Positions 24,586 through 35,100 of a stretch of 64,000 nt of DNA are shown here, piece after piece. Each line of letters starts with the position of its first letter. Within the stretch, counting starts at the first letter, position 1. The notes below the pieces were generated by a model, which worked only from the letters and a program-made list of their open reading frames with translations, was not told where the DNA came from and ran no database searches. The DNA is from Segatella baroniae DSM 16972 = JCM 13447. Its GTDB lineage: Bacteria; Bacteroidota; Bacteroidia; Bacteroidales; Bacteroidaceae. The stretch lies in contig NZ_AUFQ01000009.1 in NCBI RefSeq assembly GCF_000426585.1, forward strand, positions 62,001 through 126,000. Reading direction: 5' to 3'. Made by a program: the position numbers and the translations under genes.

Positions 24586-26001
24586 TTAGTTTACATAAAC
24601 AGCCTCTTTCTTCGGAAGAGGAACTACATAAGTCTCAACCGAACCGGGCACGGACGTCCACAGATTATCGGTTATCGCCATTCGTTTGCAGGCATAGAAA
24701 GTCTGGCCTTCGCCGTAAAATTCCTTGTGATATTCCTGCGTCAGCAGTTTAACACGCTCGCTTTCGCCGGTCATTGCAGCCGGAGTCACGTCACGTGCGG
24801 CACACAATGCCTTATAGTAAGTTTCGGCTTCGGCCAACGGACTGCATTCCATGGCGATGAGATACATCTCGGAAAGACGGATGAGTGGTATTACATTCTT
24901 CGCCAACGAAGGCATTTTATCGGTCTGAACGTACTTCAAGAAGTAGAACGGACGATTGTAATAGCTGATATTAACCTCCTCCCACATGTTGACAAAGCGG
25001 ATATCTGACGTTCCGTTTTCGTAGAGTTGGGCGTTGAGTTCTTTCTTCGGCTTCTGATAAGTGCGGCCTGAACCGATGGATTCAGAAAGGTTATTGGCCT
25101 TCAGATTGAAGATGTGCTCACTTGAGAATGTGCGATCTCCACGGGCACAATCGTCTCGTGTGCCCAGCCGGAACATGACTTTTCCATCCGTCGACTTCGC
25201 TTCCATCACCATTTTGGCGTATTTCAAGGCCTGTTCCTTGTTACCCATCCACAGATAAACACGGGCCTTCAGGGCGCAAACCGCATAGTAATTCATGCGC
25301 ATTTGGCGTGCTCCCCAGAAGTCGTCCTCGCTGCTCGAAGCTTGGTTCAAGGCCTCGATTGATTGCTCACGGATGGGATCTACCTTGGCCAAAGCAGCCT
25401 CAGCGTCGTTCAAGTCCTGCATCAACTGAGCCGTATAGTCCGCGTAGTTGACAAATGCGTTGGGCTTGTTCTTCACCTCTTTCACGTAAGGTAGAATCTT
25501 CGTTGCGGGCACATTGCCTGGCATTGGACCGAAAAGGCGTAGCACATCGAAGTGACAGAAGGCTCGCAGACCTAACGCTTCGCCGCGCAACAGGTTGTAG
25601 TTGCGGTCGTCGAGGATGCTGCGGTGTGCCTCTATACCGGCCAGCAAACCGTCTACATCGGCCACAACCTTATAGAGATTGTTGTAATTATTCTCCATCA
25701 CAGTTTCCACTACGTCGGCCTTATAGTCGTATTTTTGCAGATATTCGCCTATCGAACCCGACGTATAAGTCCAGTGTTGTGCCAGATTTTCAATGCTTCC
25801 GCATGTGAGTTCCTGCCCATAAAGGCTGTTTTGTTTCATGCGGATGTAACTTCCTATCAATACACTCCTGCAACCTTCGACGGTACTAAACATCTCATTG
25901 CTTTCCTTTTCGGTAGATGGAAGCACGTTTAGAAAGTCGTTGCAGGACGCTGTCATGCCCATAAGGAGCAGGCCAGCGATGATATTCTTGCCGTATTTCA
26001 T
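24586..26001 (-). CDS. SusD/RagB family surface lipoprotein (operon 1)
   Basis: 471 residues, lipoprotein signal GLLLMGMTASC (Cys20). SusD features: NDFLNVLPSTEKESNEMF after the Cys, a TPR-like helical scaffold with NNYNNLYKVVADVDGLLAGI, and the RGEALGLRAFCHFDVLRLFG motif at about 140-160. The late IPLIRLSEMYLIAMECSPLAEAETYY is also present. It caps its SusC partner 18 bp upstream and captures the ligand at the cell surface. The ligand cannot be read from the sequence. Same strand and tight spacing with DUF4843, PKD-like and TlpA genes. Confidence 0.93.
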   Translation of the reverse strand: MKYGKNIIAGLLLMGMTASCNDFLNVLPSTEKESNEMFSTVEGCRSVLIGSYIRMKQNSLYGQELTCGSIENLAQHWTYTSGSIGEYLQKYDYKADVVETVMENNYNNLYKVVADVDGLLAGIEAHRSILDDRNYNLLRGEALGLRAFCHFDVLRLFGPMPGNVPATKILPYVKEVKNKPNAFVNYADYTAQLMQDLNDAEAALAKVDPIREQSIEALNQASSSEDDFWGARQMRMNYYAVCALKARVYLWMGNKEQALKYAKMVMEAKSTDGKVMFRLGTRDDCARGDRTFSSEHIFNLKANNLSESIGSGRTYQKPKKELNAQLYENGTSDIRFVNMWEEVNISYYNRPFYFLKYVQTDKMPSLAKNVIPLIRLSEMYLIAMECSPLAEAETYYKALCAARDVTPAAMTGESERVKLLTQEYHKEFYGEGQTFYACKRMAITDNLWTSVPGSVETYVVPLPKKEAVYVN

Positions 26002-26019
26002 TGTTTCGGAGTTTAATCG

Positions 26020-29000
26020 TTAGAAATTAACTGATAAAGTGAACGAGAACCGACGTGAATAAGGATAAGAAAGTCCGCGTTCCTGTTTCACACTGGAAAG
26101 ATAGAAAAGGTCGCTCAGGTCGCCGCTCAACGTGAGGGCCTGAACACCAAAATACCGCCTGAGCCATGGATTGTTACTGAACAGGTAACTAAGATGAATG
26201 TTCTGGCAGCTCAGCGTACGCTCGTTCTGCACAAAGCGCGAGGTGGCGTAGGTGGGCGTCTGGTTGGTCAATCCTTTGAAGAAAGTGTGATCGTCAGGCT
26301 TCTGCCAGCGATCCTTAAACACCCTTTCGTCCACATTGTAATGCTTATCGGCATTCTCAATGCGCGAAACCAGCGTCGAATTATAGATCTGTCCACCGAA
26401 GCGATAGCCGAAGGAGACGTTGGCTGTAAAGTCCTTCCAACGCACCATACTGCTCAATACGCCACGATATTTAGGCTGGTTCACGCCGCAGGCAACGCGA
26501 TCGGCCGCGTCCCAGGCATAAGTTATCTCGCCGTTTTTCTTCCGATAAAGCTCGTAACCGGTACTCGGATCGATTCCCAATGAGGGAACGGCATAGATGG
26601 TATACTGCGATTCGCCCTCACGTATCACGCTGTTGGGGGCAATGCCGCCCGTGAGCAATCGCTTGGCATACTCGTCTTTCATAGCCTGCGACAGTTTCAC
26701 AACCTTGTCTTCGTTATGAGCGATAGAACCGGTAAGCGACCAAGAGAGGCGCTTTTGCTCATCGCGCAGCAAGAAAGCGGTAGCTTTGATTTCAAAACCT
26801 TTATTCTCTACCTTACCGATATTCTCAATATACGACGTGAATCCGTTAGACAAAGGCAGATTGAGAGATGACAACAGGTTGGAAGTTCGGTCGAGATAAA
26901 CATCCGCAACGAAGTTCAGACGATTGCCGAAGAGGTTCAATTCCATGCCCGCATTCCACTTATTGGTCTTCTGCCATTCGAGTTCGGGGTTCTCCAAAGC
27001 CTTCTGATAGGCGCCCGTCCATCGGTTATAGCGGTCGTTGAGATAATAGTTATAGGTGGCCACAGCCTGATAGGCACTAAACTTCTGCGAACCGGTCTGA
27101 CCGTAAGAGGCCCGTAGTTTCAGACGATTGATGAAATGCACATCCTTCATAAACGTCTCATTATGCACGTTCCAACCGATACCCGCCGAATAGAATGGCG
27201 CAAAGCGGCGGTTCTTACCGAACTGCGAAGAGCCATCGACACGATAGGCCACGTCCGTATAGTAGCGGTTGTCGTAAGAGTAGTTGGCGTTCATCACCAA
27301 TCCCACGGCTCTGGTGCGCGCTTCACCGCCCGAAGGCTTACCACCTTTCTGATATTGCAGGGCGTTTGATGGGAAATCGAGCTTCTCATCGGTAAATCCT
27401 TCCACGACGAAATTATAGTTACGCGAGAAGTTCGACGTAACATTCCAGTTGGCAGCGGCATACACCAGATGCTTCTCCGCTAAGAGTTTGGAGTAGCTCG
27501 CGGTAAGCGCGATCTCGTAATTGGTAACCTTTCCCGTGCCATACTGGTAGCGACCTTTGCGCAAACTGCCCTCATCGGTCTGGTATTCGTCGGCTTCAAA
27601 CATCGTATGTTTGGCCGGTCTGAAATAATCGCTCTCACGATTTGTCCATGTAAAGCCCACTCGTCCACGGGTAATAAAGCCATCAAACGGTCGCCACTCA
27701 ATAGAGAAGTTGTCCGTGATGTCGGTATATTGCTGACTATCCTTCTGATTAAGCAGCGCGTTGTAGAGCGGATTAGACGGGAGATTGCTCGAACTGCCGT
27801 AGAAGTCTACGTTTGTATCGAACATCTTTATCAGGTTTCCGTTATCATCGTATGGCTTCCAATAGGGATTGAGCTTGGTGTAATCAGAGAACGAACCGTA
27901 TGGCGAATTGTCCGAATGCGTGTGTCCGATATTGAGGTCGTTGGTAAAAAGCAACCCCGAATGACGATAAGACAGAGTGATGCCGCCATTGAAACTATTG
28001 CGTCCCGAGCCTTTCATGACACCCGCCACCTTATTATATTGTAGAGAAGCCGCATAGCGGAAACTCTCATCGCCACCTTCTAATCGAATATTATGGCGCT
28101 GTCCCACGCCCGTGCGCAATGGTTTCGACAGCCAGTCGGTATCAACGCCACGTGCCACCTCACGCAACAGTTTGGAATATCTACGCTTCAATCTGAAGTC
28201 GCGCGTAGGATCGGTACTATCGTAATAGCCCGAACGACGTTCCAGTTCCAACTTATCGGCCGCGTTGAGCAGATGATAGTCGGTCAGATCGGGAGCTTCG
28301 ATGTTAAGACTTCCGGTGTATGTAAACCGCAGATGACCAGCCTTGGGACTCTTGCGCTGAATGACTATCACGCCATTGGCTCCGCGCGAACCGTAGATAG
28401 CGGTGGCCGAACCGTCTTTCAGCAACGTAATCGATTCAACCTCATCCTCGTTCAGGTCCATCATACGGGTAAGACTAATCTCAAAGCCGTCCATAATGAT
28501 CAGCGGCGTATTGAGGTCGGTGCGCGTATTGTCCTGCAAGTTGGTGATAGTGGGCAGGTTGGCGGTGCCTCGGATCTGCACGTCGGGCAGGTGGTTAGGA
28601 TCAGAACCGAACTGATTGTTCACCAACATATTGAACGAAGGGTCGATGTTGGCAATAGAAGTGAGCAGGTTTTTGTTACCAAACTCCTTCAGCTCCTTAT
28701 TGGTGATGGTAGAAACCGCCCCCGTAAAGGCATTCTTGTTTTTCCGGAAGATACCTGTTACGACCACGTCCTTAATCGTTGTGTTCGACCGCATCGACAA
28801 ATTGCGTGTCACGTCGGCCGTTCCCGATTCGACCGTTACATCGGCCGTTTCCATACCGACATAAGAAAAGCGGATCGTGACACGCGTGTTGGGAATGCTT
28901 ATCTCATACATTCCGTCCAAGTTAGTCACTCCGCTTGCCTTGCCGCTTCCGTCATAGACCGTCACACCAATCAAAGGCTCACCTTGTTCGTTTTTCACTT

Positions 29001-29157
29001 GTCCCCTCACCGTTCGCCGGTCGCTCTTCATCTTTTGTTGGCCGGTTCCCGATACGGTTACTGCATTCTGAGCATGTCCTGTCGGTAAGACACTCGCGGC
29101 CCATAACATGGGCGCCAGCATCACCGCAGTTTGCCAAAACCGTTTGTTTGCACTCAT
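26020..29157 (-). CDS. SusC/RagA TonB-linked outer-membrane transporter (operon 1)
   Basis: 1045 residues. After the signal peptide (to about 29), a carboxypeptidase-regulatory-like domain (VRGQVKNEQGEPLIGVTVYD; 49-125) leads into the plug with VVVTGIF and PLIIMDGFEI. The plug continues with VESITLLKDGSATAIYGSRG and ANGVIVIQRK, then the 22-strand barrel. It ends with aromatic FTLSVNF. It lacks an STN domain, so it is not an ECF/FecR signalling type. It imports an unknown ligand with TonB energy, capped by the SusD encoded 18 bp downstream. A good promoter at 29329-29360 leaves a leader of about 165 nt. Confidence 0.94.
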   Translation of the reverse strand: MSANKRFWQTAVMLAPMLWAASVLPTGHAQNAVTVSGTGQQKMKSDRRTVRGQVKNEQGEPLIGVTVYDGSGKASGVTNLDGMYEISIPNTRVTIRFSYVGMETADVTVESGTADVTRNLSMRSNTTIKDVVVTGIFRKNKNAFTGAVSTITNKELKEFGNKNLLTSIANIDPSFNMLVNNQFGSDPNHLPDVQIRGTANLPTITNLQDNTRTDLNTPLIIMDGFEISLTRMMDLNEDEVESITLLKDGSATAIYGSRGANGVIVIQRKSPKAGHLRFTYTGSLNIEAPDLTDYHLLNAADKLELERRSGYYDSTDPTRDFRLKRRYSKLLREVARGVDTDWLSKPLRTGVGQRHNIRLEGGDESFRYAASLQYNKVAGVMKGSGRNSFNGGITLSYRHSGLLFTNDLNIGHTHSDNSPYGSFSDYTKLNPYWKPYDDNGNLIKMFDTNVDFYGSSSNLPSNPLYNALLNQKDSQQYTDITDNFSIEWRPFDGFITRGRVGFTWTNRESDYFRPAKHTMFEADEYQTDEGSLRKGRYQYGTGKVTNYEIALTASYSKLLAEKHLVYAAANWNVTSNFSRNYNFVVEGFTDEKLDFPSNALQYQKGGKPSGGEARTRAVGLVMNANYSYDNRYYTDVAYRVDGSSQFGKNRRFAPFYSAGIGWNVHNETFMKDVHFINRLKLRASYGQTGSQKFSAYQAVATYNYYLNDRYNRWTGAYQKALENPELEWQKTNKWNAGMELNLFGNRLNFVADVYLDRTSNLLSSLNLPLSNGFTSYIENIGKVENKGFEIKATAFLLRDEQKRLSWSLTGSIAHNEDKVVKLSQAMKDEYAKRLLTGGIAPNSVIREGESQYTIYAVPSLGIDPSTGYELYRKKNGEITYAWDAADRVACGVNQPKYRGVLSSMVRWKDFTANVSFGYRFGGQIYNSTLVSRIENADKHYNVDERVFKDRWQKPDDHTFFKGLTNQTPTYATSRFVQNERTLSCQNIHLSYLFSNNPWLRRYFGVQALTLSGDLSDLFYLSSVKQERGLSYPYSRRFSFTLSVNF

Positions 29158-29328
29158 AAGAAAAGGTTGTCATTAAGTTAATTACGTTTGCCTTCCGTAC
29201 CTGAACGGGCAATGAAGACAACGGTCTTTCGTCATTTTTCGTTGTTCGTTGGCATTAGGCAAGGTTGCCTCCGCGTCAAGAAGTCGAAGTCGCTCGTCAT
29301 CTTTGACGGGCTGCCATCCATACTTTTA

Positions 29329-29360
29329 CAAAAGTAAAAGATTCCTTGGAATTGACCAAA
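29329..29360 (-). promoter_or_regulatory. Promoter of the SusC operon 1
   Basis: On the minus strand TTTG (29360-29357), 20 bases, then TACTTTTG (29336-29329). Spacing and sequence fit the Bacteroidetes consensus. Confidence 0.75.
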
Positions 29361-29484
29361 TATGTCTTGAAAAAAATGCAAAGATTGTTTTCAGTGCTTG
29401 CGGAAGCCCATGGCGCAGGGGCGTCGCATGGGCGAAACGAAACGACGGCGCGGTTTCGACGGGGTAGCGTTCGGCGGATGTTTT

Positions 29485-29598
29485 TCAAAAGCACTGCTTC
29501 CGCATTGCAAAAGCTGCCTTTTCAGCGTGTGAAAGGACTGCTTTCGGCCGATGAAAGGGCAGCTTTTGCAACGTGAAAGCACAGCGATGAAAAACGGG
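29485..29598. repeat. 22-bp-period repeat array, locus C
   Basis: Five units such as CAAAAGCTGCCTTTTCAGCG, TGAAAGGACTGCTTTCGGCC and TGAAAGGGCAGCTTTTGCAA, each repeating at 22 bp, between the divergent import operons. Confidence 0.75.
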
Positions 29599-29887
29599 TG
29601 TCGCCCTTTCGCCGTCACCCTGCGCGCCCGTTGCGGCATGCCCGAAGCCCGACGAAGGAGCGAAAAGCGGCCGTTCGAGGCGAGAAAAGGCCTCTTTCAG
29701 ACGATAAAATGTGTAAAAATACCTAAAAATGGTTATTGCGTGGCCACGCCAAAACCACGACCTTTGCAGGCGAATTTTATGGAACGACTTATTCGCTTTA
29801 TGATAAACGCTTTTGGTTTATGACAATCGAGACGACCGAAAAGCCCCGATGATGAAAGAAGCGACATAAGTTTGAAACTTAATTTAT

Positions 29888-32140
29888 ATGCATTATAATC
29901 TAAAAATGATGCCTCTGCTTCTGTCACTGACACCATTAGGGACGTATGCCCAGACGCAGCCAGGCACGCAAAGCAAAACAACAAGCGCCATGACCGACTC
30001 GGTTCACAGGATAACGGAGGTCGTCGTGCGCTCCAACCAAATGCTGGGCAGCAAGTTCGAGGCCCGCAACCGTACAGGATCGGCTTACTACATCTCGCCC
30101 GAAGAGATAGGGAAGTTCGGCTACACCGACATCAACCGCATGCTCAAGAGCGTCCCGGGCGTGAACGTCTACGAAGAGGATGGCTTCGGACTGCGGCCCA
30201 ACATCAGCTTGCGCGGCACCAAAGCCGAGCGCAGCGAACGCATATCGCTGATGGAGGACGGCGTGCCGGCTGCCCCGGCGCCCTATGCCGCCCCGGCAGC
30301 CTACTACTTCCCGAACGCCGCGCGCATGTATGCCATCGAGGTGTTGAAGGGCAGTAGCCAGGTGCAATACGGCCCGTTCACCACCGGAGGTGCCATCAAC
30401 ATGGTGTCGACGCCCATCCCTTCGAAGTTCAGTGCTAAGCTGAACACCTCCTACGGCAGCTACAACACCTTCAAGTCGTATGCCAGCGTGGGCAACAGCT
30501 TCAAACACCTGGGCTTCCTCGTGGAGTATCTGCGCTATCAGTCGGATGGTTTTCGCAAGGACGAGCCTAACGAGCGCACGGGATTCAAACGCAACGACCT
30601 GATTGCCAAGCTATCAGCACAGACCAACCGAGAAGAGGGGATGAACCACGTCTTCGAGTTGAAGTTCGGATATGCCGACGAGAAGTCCGACGAAACCTAT
30701 CTGGGACTGTCGGAAAGCGACTTCGCCGCACGCCCCTACTTCCGCTACGCGGGCGCGCAGAAGGACAATCTCACGACCCGCCACACCCAATGGGTGGGCA
30801 CCTATCTGCTCAAGACCGACAGACTGAAGGTGACCACGAACCTCTACTACAACTATTTCTTCCGCAACTGGTACAAGTTGAACGAGGTGAGGGCCGGTTT
30901 CACCAAGGCCGAACGCCGCTCCATCGAAGCCGTGCTGGCCGACCCGGAGACCAACCAGGCCTATTTCGACATCGTGACGGGCAAGCGTGACTACGTGGGC
31001 GAGGCCCTCATGCTGCGCGCCAACCACCGCGTCTACCGCTCGCGGGGCGTGCAGTCGAAGGCCGAATACCGTGCCATGGTGGGCGGCGGCTACCTGACGG
31101 CCGAACTGGGGCTGCGCTACCACGCCGACAGCGAGGACCGCTTTCAGCAGGACGACGGCTATTCGATGCAGGACGGACGCATGCACCTGTTTCTCGCGGG
31201 GCTGCCCGGAAGCAACGCCAACCGCGTCACGACGGCCCACGCGTGGTCGGGTTACTGGCTCGGAAAGTGGTCGAAGGGAATCCTGACGCTCACGGCGGGC
31301 ATGCGCTATGAAGACGTTGACCTGCTGAAGCGCGACTACACCAAGGCCGACCCGCGCCGGACGGGCATGGTTCGCATCGAAACGCCCAACCACGCACGGG
31401 CGTTGCTGCCCGGAGTGGGCTTCAACGTGAAGGTGCTGCCCGTGCTCTCGGCCTTCGGCGGACTGCACAAGGGCTTCGCACCGCCCAGCGCCTCGCTCAA
31501 CCAGAAGGCCGAAAGCAGCGTCAACGTGGAGGCCGGACTGCGTCTGACGACACAGACGCTGAAATGCGAAGCCATCGTTTTCAACAACGACTACGCCAAT
31601 ATGCTGGGAAGCGATTTGGCCGCACAGGGAGGACAAGGCACACTTGAGCAGTTCAATGTGGGCAAGGCTGCCGTCAACGGTATGGAACTGATGCTCCACT
31701 GGCTGCCCCTTCCCAAAAGGCTGGGCGTGCAACTGCCCGTTCAACTCTCGTACACCTACACCCATACGAAGATGAAGAACGACTTTGAAAGCGCGGCCTG
31801 GGGCCACGTTTTCTACGGCGACGAGATTCCATACATCTACAAGCACGCCTTCAACGCGCAGCTCGGCATAGAGCACAAGTGGGTGGAAGCCAACTTCGGA
31901 GCACGCTACAACGGCGACATGCGCACGCTGCCGGGACAAGGAAAGATAGCCGAGCGCGAGAAGATACCGGCCCATCTCATTCTGGACGCTTCGCTGAAGG
32001 CGCACGTCAACAGGCATATCACGCTGACGGTGAACGCCATCAACCTGGCCAACAAAAAGTATTTGGTGTCTCGTCATCCCGCAGGACTGAGGGCCGGTCA
32101 CCCCTTCGGCATTTACGGAGGTGTGCAGCTGCACCTCTAA
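29888..32140 (+). CDS. FecA-like TonB-dependent receptor
   Basis: 750 residues. Signal peptide to about 21, then a TonB-box-like ITEVVVRSN. The plug (about 45-165) has GFGLRPNISLRGTKAERSER, MEDGVPAAPAPYAAPAAYYF and EVLKGSSQVQYGPFTTGGAINM. The EDGxPxAPAPY pattern is typical of FecA-class siderophore or ferric-citrate receptors. A barrel of about 580 residues follows, ending YGGVQLHL. It is high in GC like the host genes, unlike the SusC that starts 52 bp later. First gene of the 29888-43126 operon; it suggests metal-chelate uptake. Ligand unproven. Confidence 0.88.
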   Translation: MHYNLKMMPLLLSLTPLGTYAQTQPGTQSKTTSAMTDSVHRITEVVVRSNQMLGSKFEARNRTGSAYYISPEEIGKFGYTDINRMLKSVPGVNVYEEDGFGLRPNISLRGTKAERSERISLMEDGVPAAPAPYAAPAAYYFPNAARMYAIEVLKGSSQVQYGPFTTGGAINMVSTPIPSKFSAKLNTSYGSYNTFKSYASVGNSFKHLGFLVEYLRYQSDGFRKDEPNERTGFKRNDLIAKLSAQTNREEGMNHVFELKFGYADEKSDETYLGLSESDFAARPYFRYAGAQKDNLTTRHTQWVGTYLLKTDRLKVTTNLYYNYFFRNWYKLNEVRAGFTKAERRSIEAVLADPETNQAYFDIVTGKRDYVGEALMLRANHRVYRSRGVQSKAEYRAMVGGGYLTAELGLRYHADSEDRFQQDDGYSMQDGRMHLFLAGLPGSNANRVTTAHAWSGYWLGKWSKGILTLTAGMRYEDVDLLKRDYTKADPRRTGMVRIETPNHARALLPGVGFNVKVLPVLSAFGGLHKGFAPPSASLNQKAESSVNVEAGLRLTTQTLKCEAIVFNNDYANMLGSDLAAQGGQGTLEQFNVGKAAVNGMELMLHWLPLPKRLGVQLPVQLSYTYTHTKMKNDFESAAWGHVFYGDEIPYIYKHAFNAQLGIEHKWVEANFGARYNGDMRTLPGQGKIAEREKIPAHLILDASLKAHVNRHITLTVNAINLANKKYLVSRHPAGLRAGHPFGIYGGVQLHL

Positions 32141-32192
32141 AGATGGCAACACGCACTTGAAAAATAAGTAAAATCCTCATTATAGATAAAGA

Positions 32193-35100
32193 ATGTACAG
32201 ACAGATAAATATCAAGAAGACGCTATCCGCCCTCCTGTTGCTGTTCATGACGCTCACGGTGGCGGCACAAACTGCCGGAACCGTAACTGGAACGATACGC
32301 AACGAACAGGGCGAAGCGCTCATCGGCGCATACGTGCAGGTGGTGGAAACCAAGGTGAAAGCCGTGACCGACGTGGACGGACATTTCACCATCAAGGCCA
32401 CGGCAGGCCAAACCTTGCAGGCAAGTTACATCGGCATGCTCACCCAGCGGGTGAAAATAGGCAACCGCCCTTTGAACATCGTACTGAAAGACGACAGCCG
32501 ACAAGTAGACGAAGTCGTGGTGACAGGTTATCAGAACATCCGCAACAGGGTGTATACTGGTGCGGCTACGTCGGTCAAGATGGACGACATCAAGCTCGAA
32601 GGTATTGCCGACGTATCGCGAATGCTCGAAGGACGCGTACCGGGACTGTCGATTCAGAACGTATCAGGCACGTTCGGCTCGGCTCCCCGCATCAATATCC
32701 GAGGCGGAGCTTCTATCATCGGCAACGTACAACCGCTGTGGGTAATTGACGGAGCCGTATATGAAGACCTCGTACACCTCAGTCTTGACCAACTGGCATC
32801 GGGCGACGCGGTAACCCTTATCAGTTCGGCCGTGTCGGGCCTCAACCCTGCCGACATTCAGGACATACAGGTGTTGAAAGACGCTTCGGCCACTTCTGTA
32901 TACGGCGCGCGGGCCTTGAACGGCGTCATTGTTATCACCACGAAGTCAGGCCGACGCGAATCTCCTCTGCGCGTAACCTACTCTACCGAGAACACCGTGC
33001 GTCTGAAACCGCGCTACGGCGACTTTGACTTGCTCAATTCTCAGGAAACCATGTCGCTCTATCAGGAGATGAACGACAAAGGTTACTTCGGTATCGGCAA
33101 CTCACTGTATGGAAGACGCAGCGGAATCTATTACCAATTATATAAAGGTGTAAGCACAATCAATCCCGCCACGGGCACCTACTACCTGCCCAATACGCCG
33201 GAGGCAAGAGCCGATTTCTTACGCAAGCGCGAATACGCCAACACCAATTGGTTCAATCTTCTTTTCACGATGAAGCCCATCACCAACCACATGATCACGC
33301 TATCGGGTGGTGGCAAGCATACGGCCACTTACGCTTCAATCGGCTTTTATCACGACGGCGGTTGGACCATTGCCGATAAAGTAAGCCGACTCACGGCCAA
33401 TGTAAAGAACACCTTTTATATAAATGACAAGTTCACCACAACACTTTCGGCACAAGGGAACATCCGTTCGCAGAAAGCACCGGGCACCATGCCGCAGCGC
33501 AAAAACAACACCTTAGGCGTATTCGAACGTGATTTCGACATCAATCCTTTCTCCTACGCGCTCGGTACAAGCCGTACCCTGCGCCCCTATAACGAAGACG
33601 GAAGCCTTGAATACTACCGTAACAACTGGGCGCCATTCAATATCTTCAACGAATATGCCAACAACAAGATGAACATCGATGTGCTGGATTTCAAGATACA
33701 AGGTGAAGCTACGTACAGACTGAATGAAGACATCGCGCTCAAAGCCTTACTCTCCACACGTCAGGCCTACACGAGTACGACCCACGAAGTGAGAGAAGGC
33801 TCCAATGTCGTGCAGGCTTTCCGCGCCAACGAGAATCCTTTTGTCGCCCAACAGAATATCTATCTTGTACACGACAAGGATAATCCGCTGCTTCAACCCA
33901 AAGTGGGACTGACGCATGGAGGCCTCTTGAACAAGACCGAAGCATCATTGAAAAGTCTCTTGGCTCGCATCGCTTTCGATTTCGACAAGCGCATGGGACA
34001 ACACGATTTGAAGGCTTTCGCTTTCACGGAAGTACGTTCGGCCGAGCGCACGGTCAATCCTTTCCAAGGCTATGGCATTCAATATGATCGGGGAAATCAG
34101 GTATATACCAATCCCCTGATATTCGAAAAGCTCGCGAACGAAGGCACCAATTACTTCAATTACCATAAGCGCAACGACCGAGGCGTCACCTTCTCGGTGA
34201 ACGGAACCTATGGCTATGCGGGCAGATACGTATTCAACGCGGTATTCAACTGCGAAGGCTCCAACACTTCGGGCAAAGGAGCACGCGCGTTGTGGCTGCC
34301 TACATGGAACGTGGGAGCTAAGTGGAATATCGACCGAGAGGCCTTCATGAAGAACTATCCAACCGTCTCCCGACTGGCCCTGCGTGCCAGTTACGGCCTC
34401 ACGGCCAAGATGAATGAAGAGGCCATCAATGCCAACTCTATTTATAAAAGTGGCATTGTGAACCGTCATTACTTCAACGACCGTGAGAACAAACTCGATA
34501 TCCTGCACTTGGAAAACAGAGACCTGACGTGGGAAAAGATGTATGAGCTGAACATCGGTTTGGAACTGGGATTGTTCAACAATCGCATCAGTACGACGCT
34601 TGACGTATACCAACGTAACACGTTCGACTTGATAGACCTCGTGCGCACCTCGGGTGTGGGCGGTCAATACTATAAATATGCCAACTTCGGCGACATGCGG
34701 ACACGCGGCATCGAGCTGGGTGTGCACACTAAAAACATCGTAACGGATCGTTTTAACTGGACGACAAGTCTCACGCTGAGTGCCATGGATCAGGAGATTA
34801 CACGTCTGCTGAACACGCCCAACGCCTTTGACATGGTGGCGGGAAGAGGACGTGGCAATATCGTAGGCTATCCGCGAGGCTCGCTCTTCTCATTCAATTT
34901 CCAAGGATTAAATAACAACGGCCTGCCCACGTTTAACTTCGGACGCTATCCGGGCAGCCAAGGTGAACTGTCAAACATAGCCGGCGCCGACTTCCTCGAT
35001 ACACAATATGCCAAATCATATCTGCTGTATCATGGCCCCATCGAACCGCGCGTCATCGGTGGTTTGTCGAATACTCTGAAATACAAGGGCTGGGAACTCT

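Larger units (their letters stand above)
29158..29887. other. Gene-free control region between two divergent import operons
   Basis: 730 bp with no credible gene. It holds the leftward promoter (29329-29360), a 22-bp-period array (29485-29598), a weak rightward promoter-like pair TTG (29736-29738)-N20-GACCTTTG (29759-29766), and the palindrome GTGGCCAC near 29740. No cobalamin-type riboswitch boxes were recognised. Confidence 0.6.

Noticed and set aside
29600..29887. Cobalamin riboswitch before the TonB receptor
   Set aside because: No B12-box or multi-helix junction was recognised; short GCCCGAAGCC-like matches are not enough.
30614..32152. 512-codon minus-strand open frame
   Set aside because: Antisense to the FecA-like receptor; no protein features of its own.
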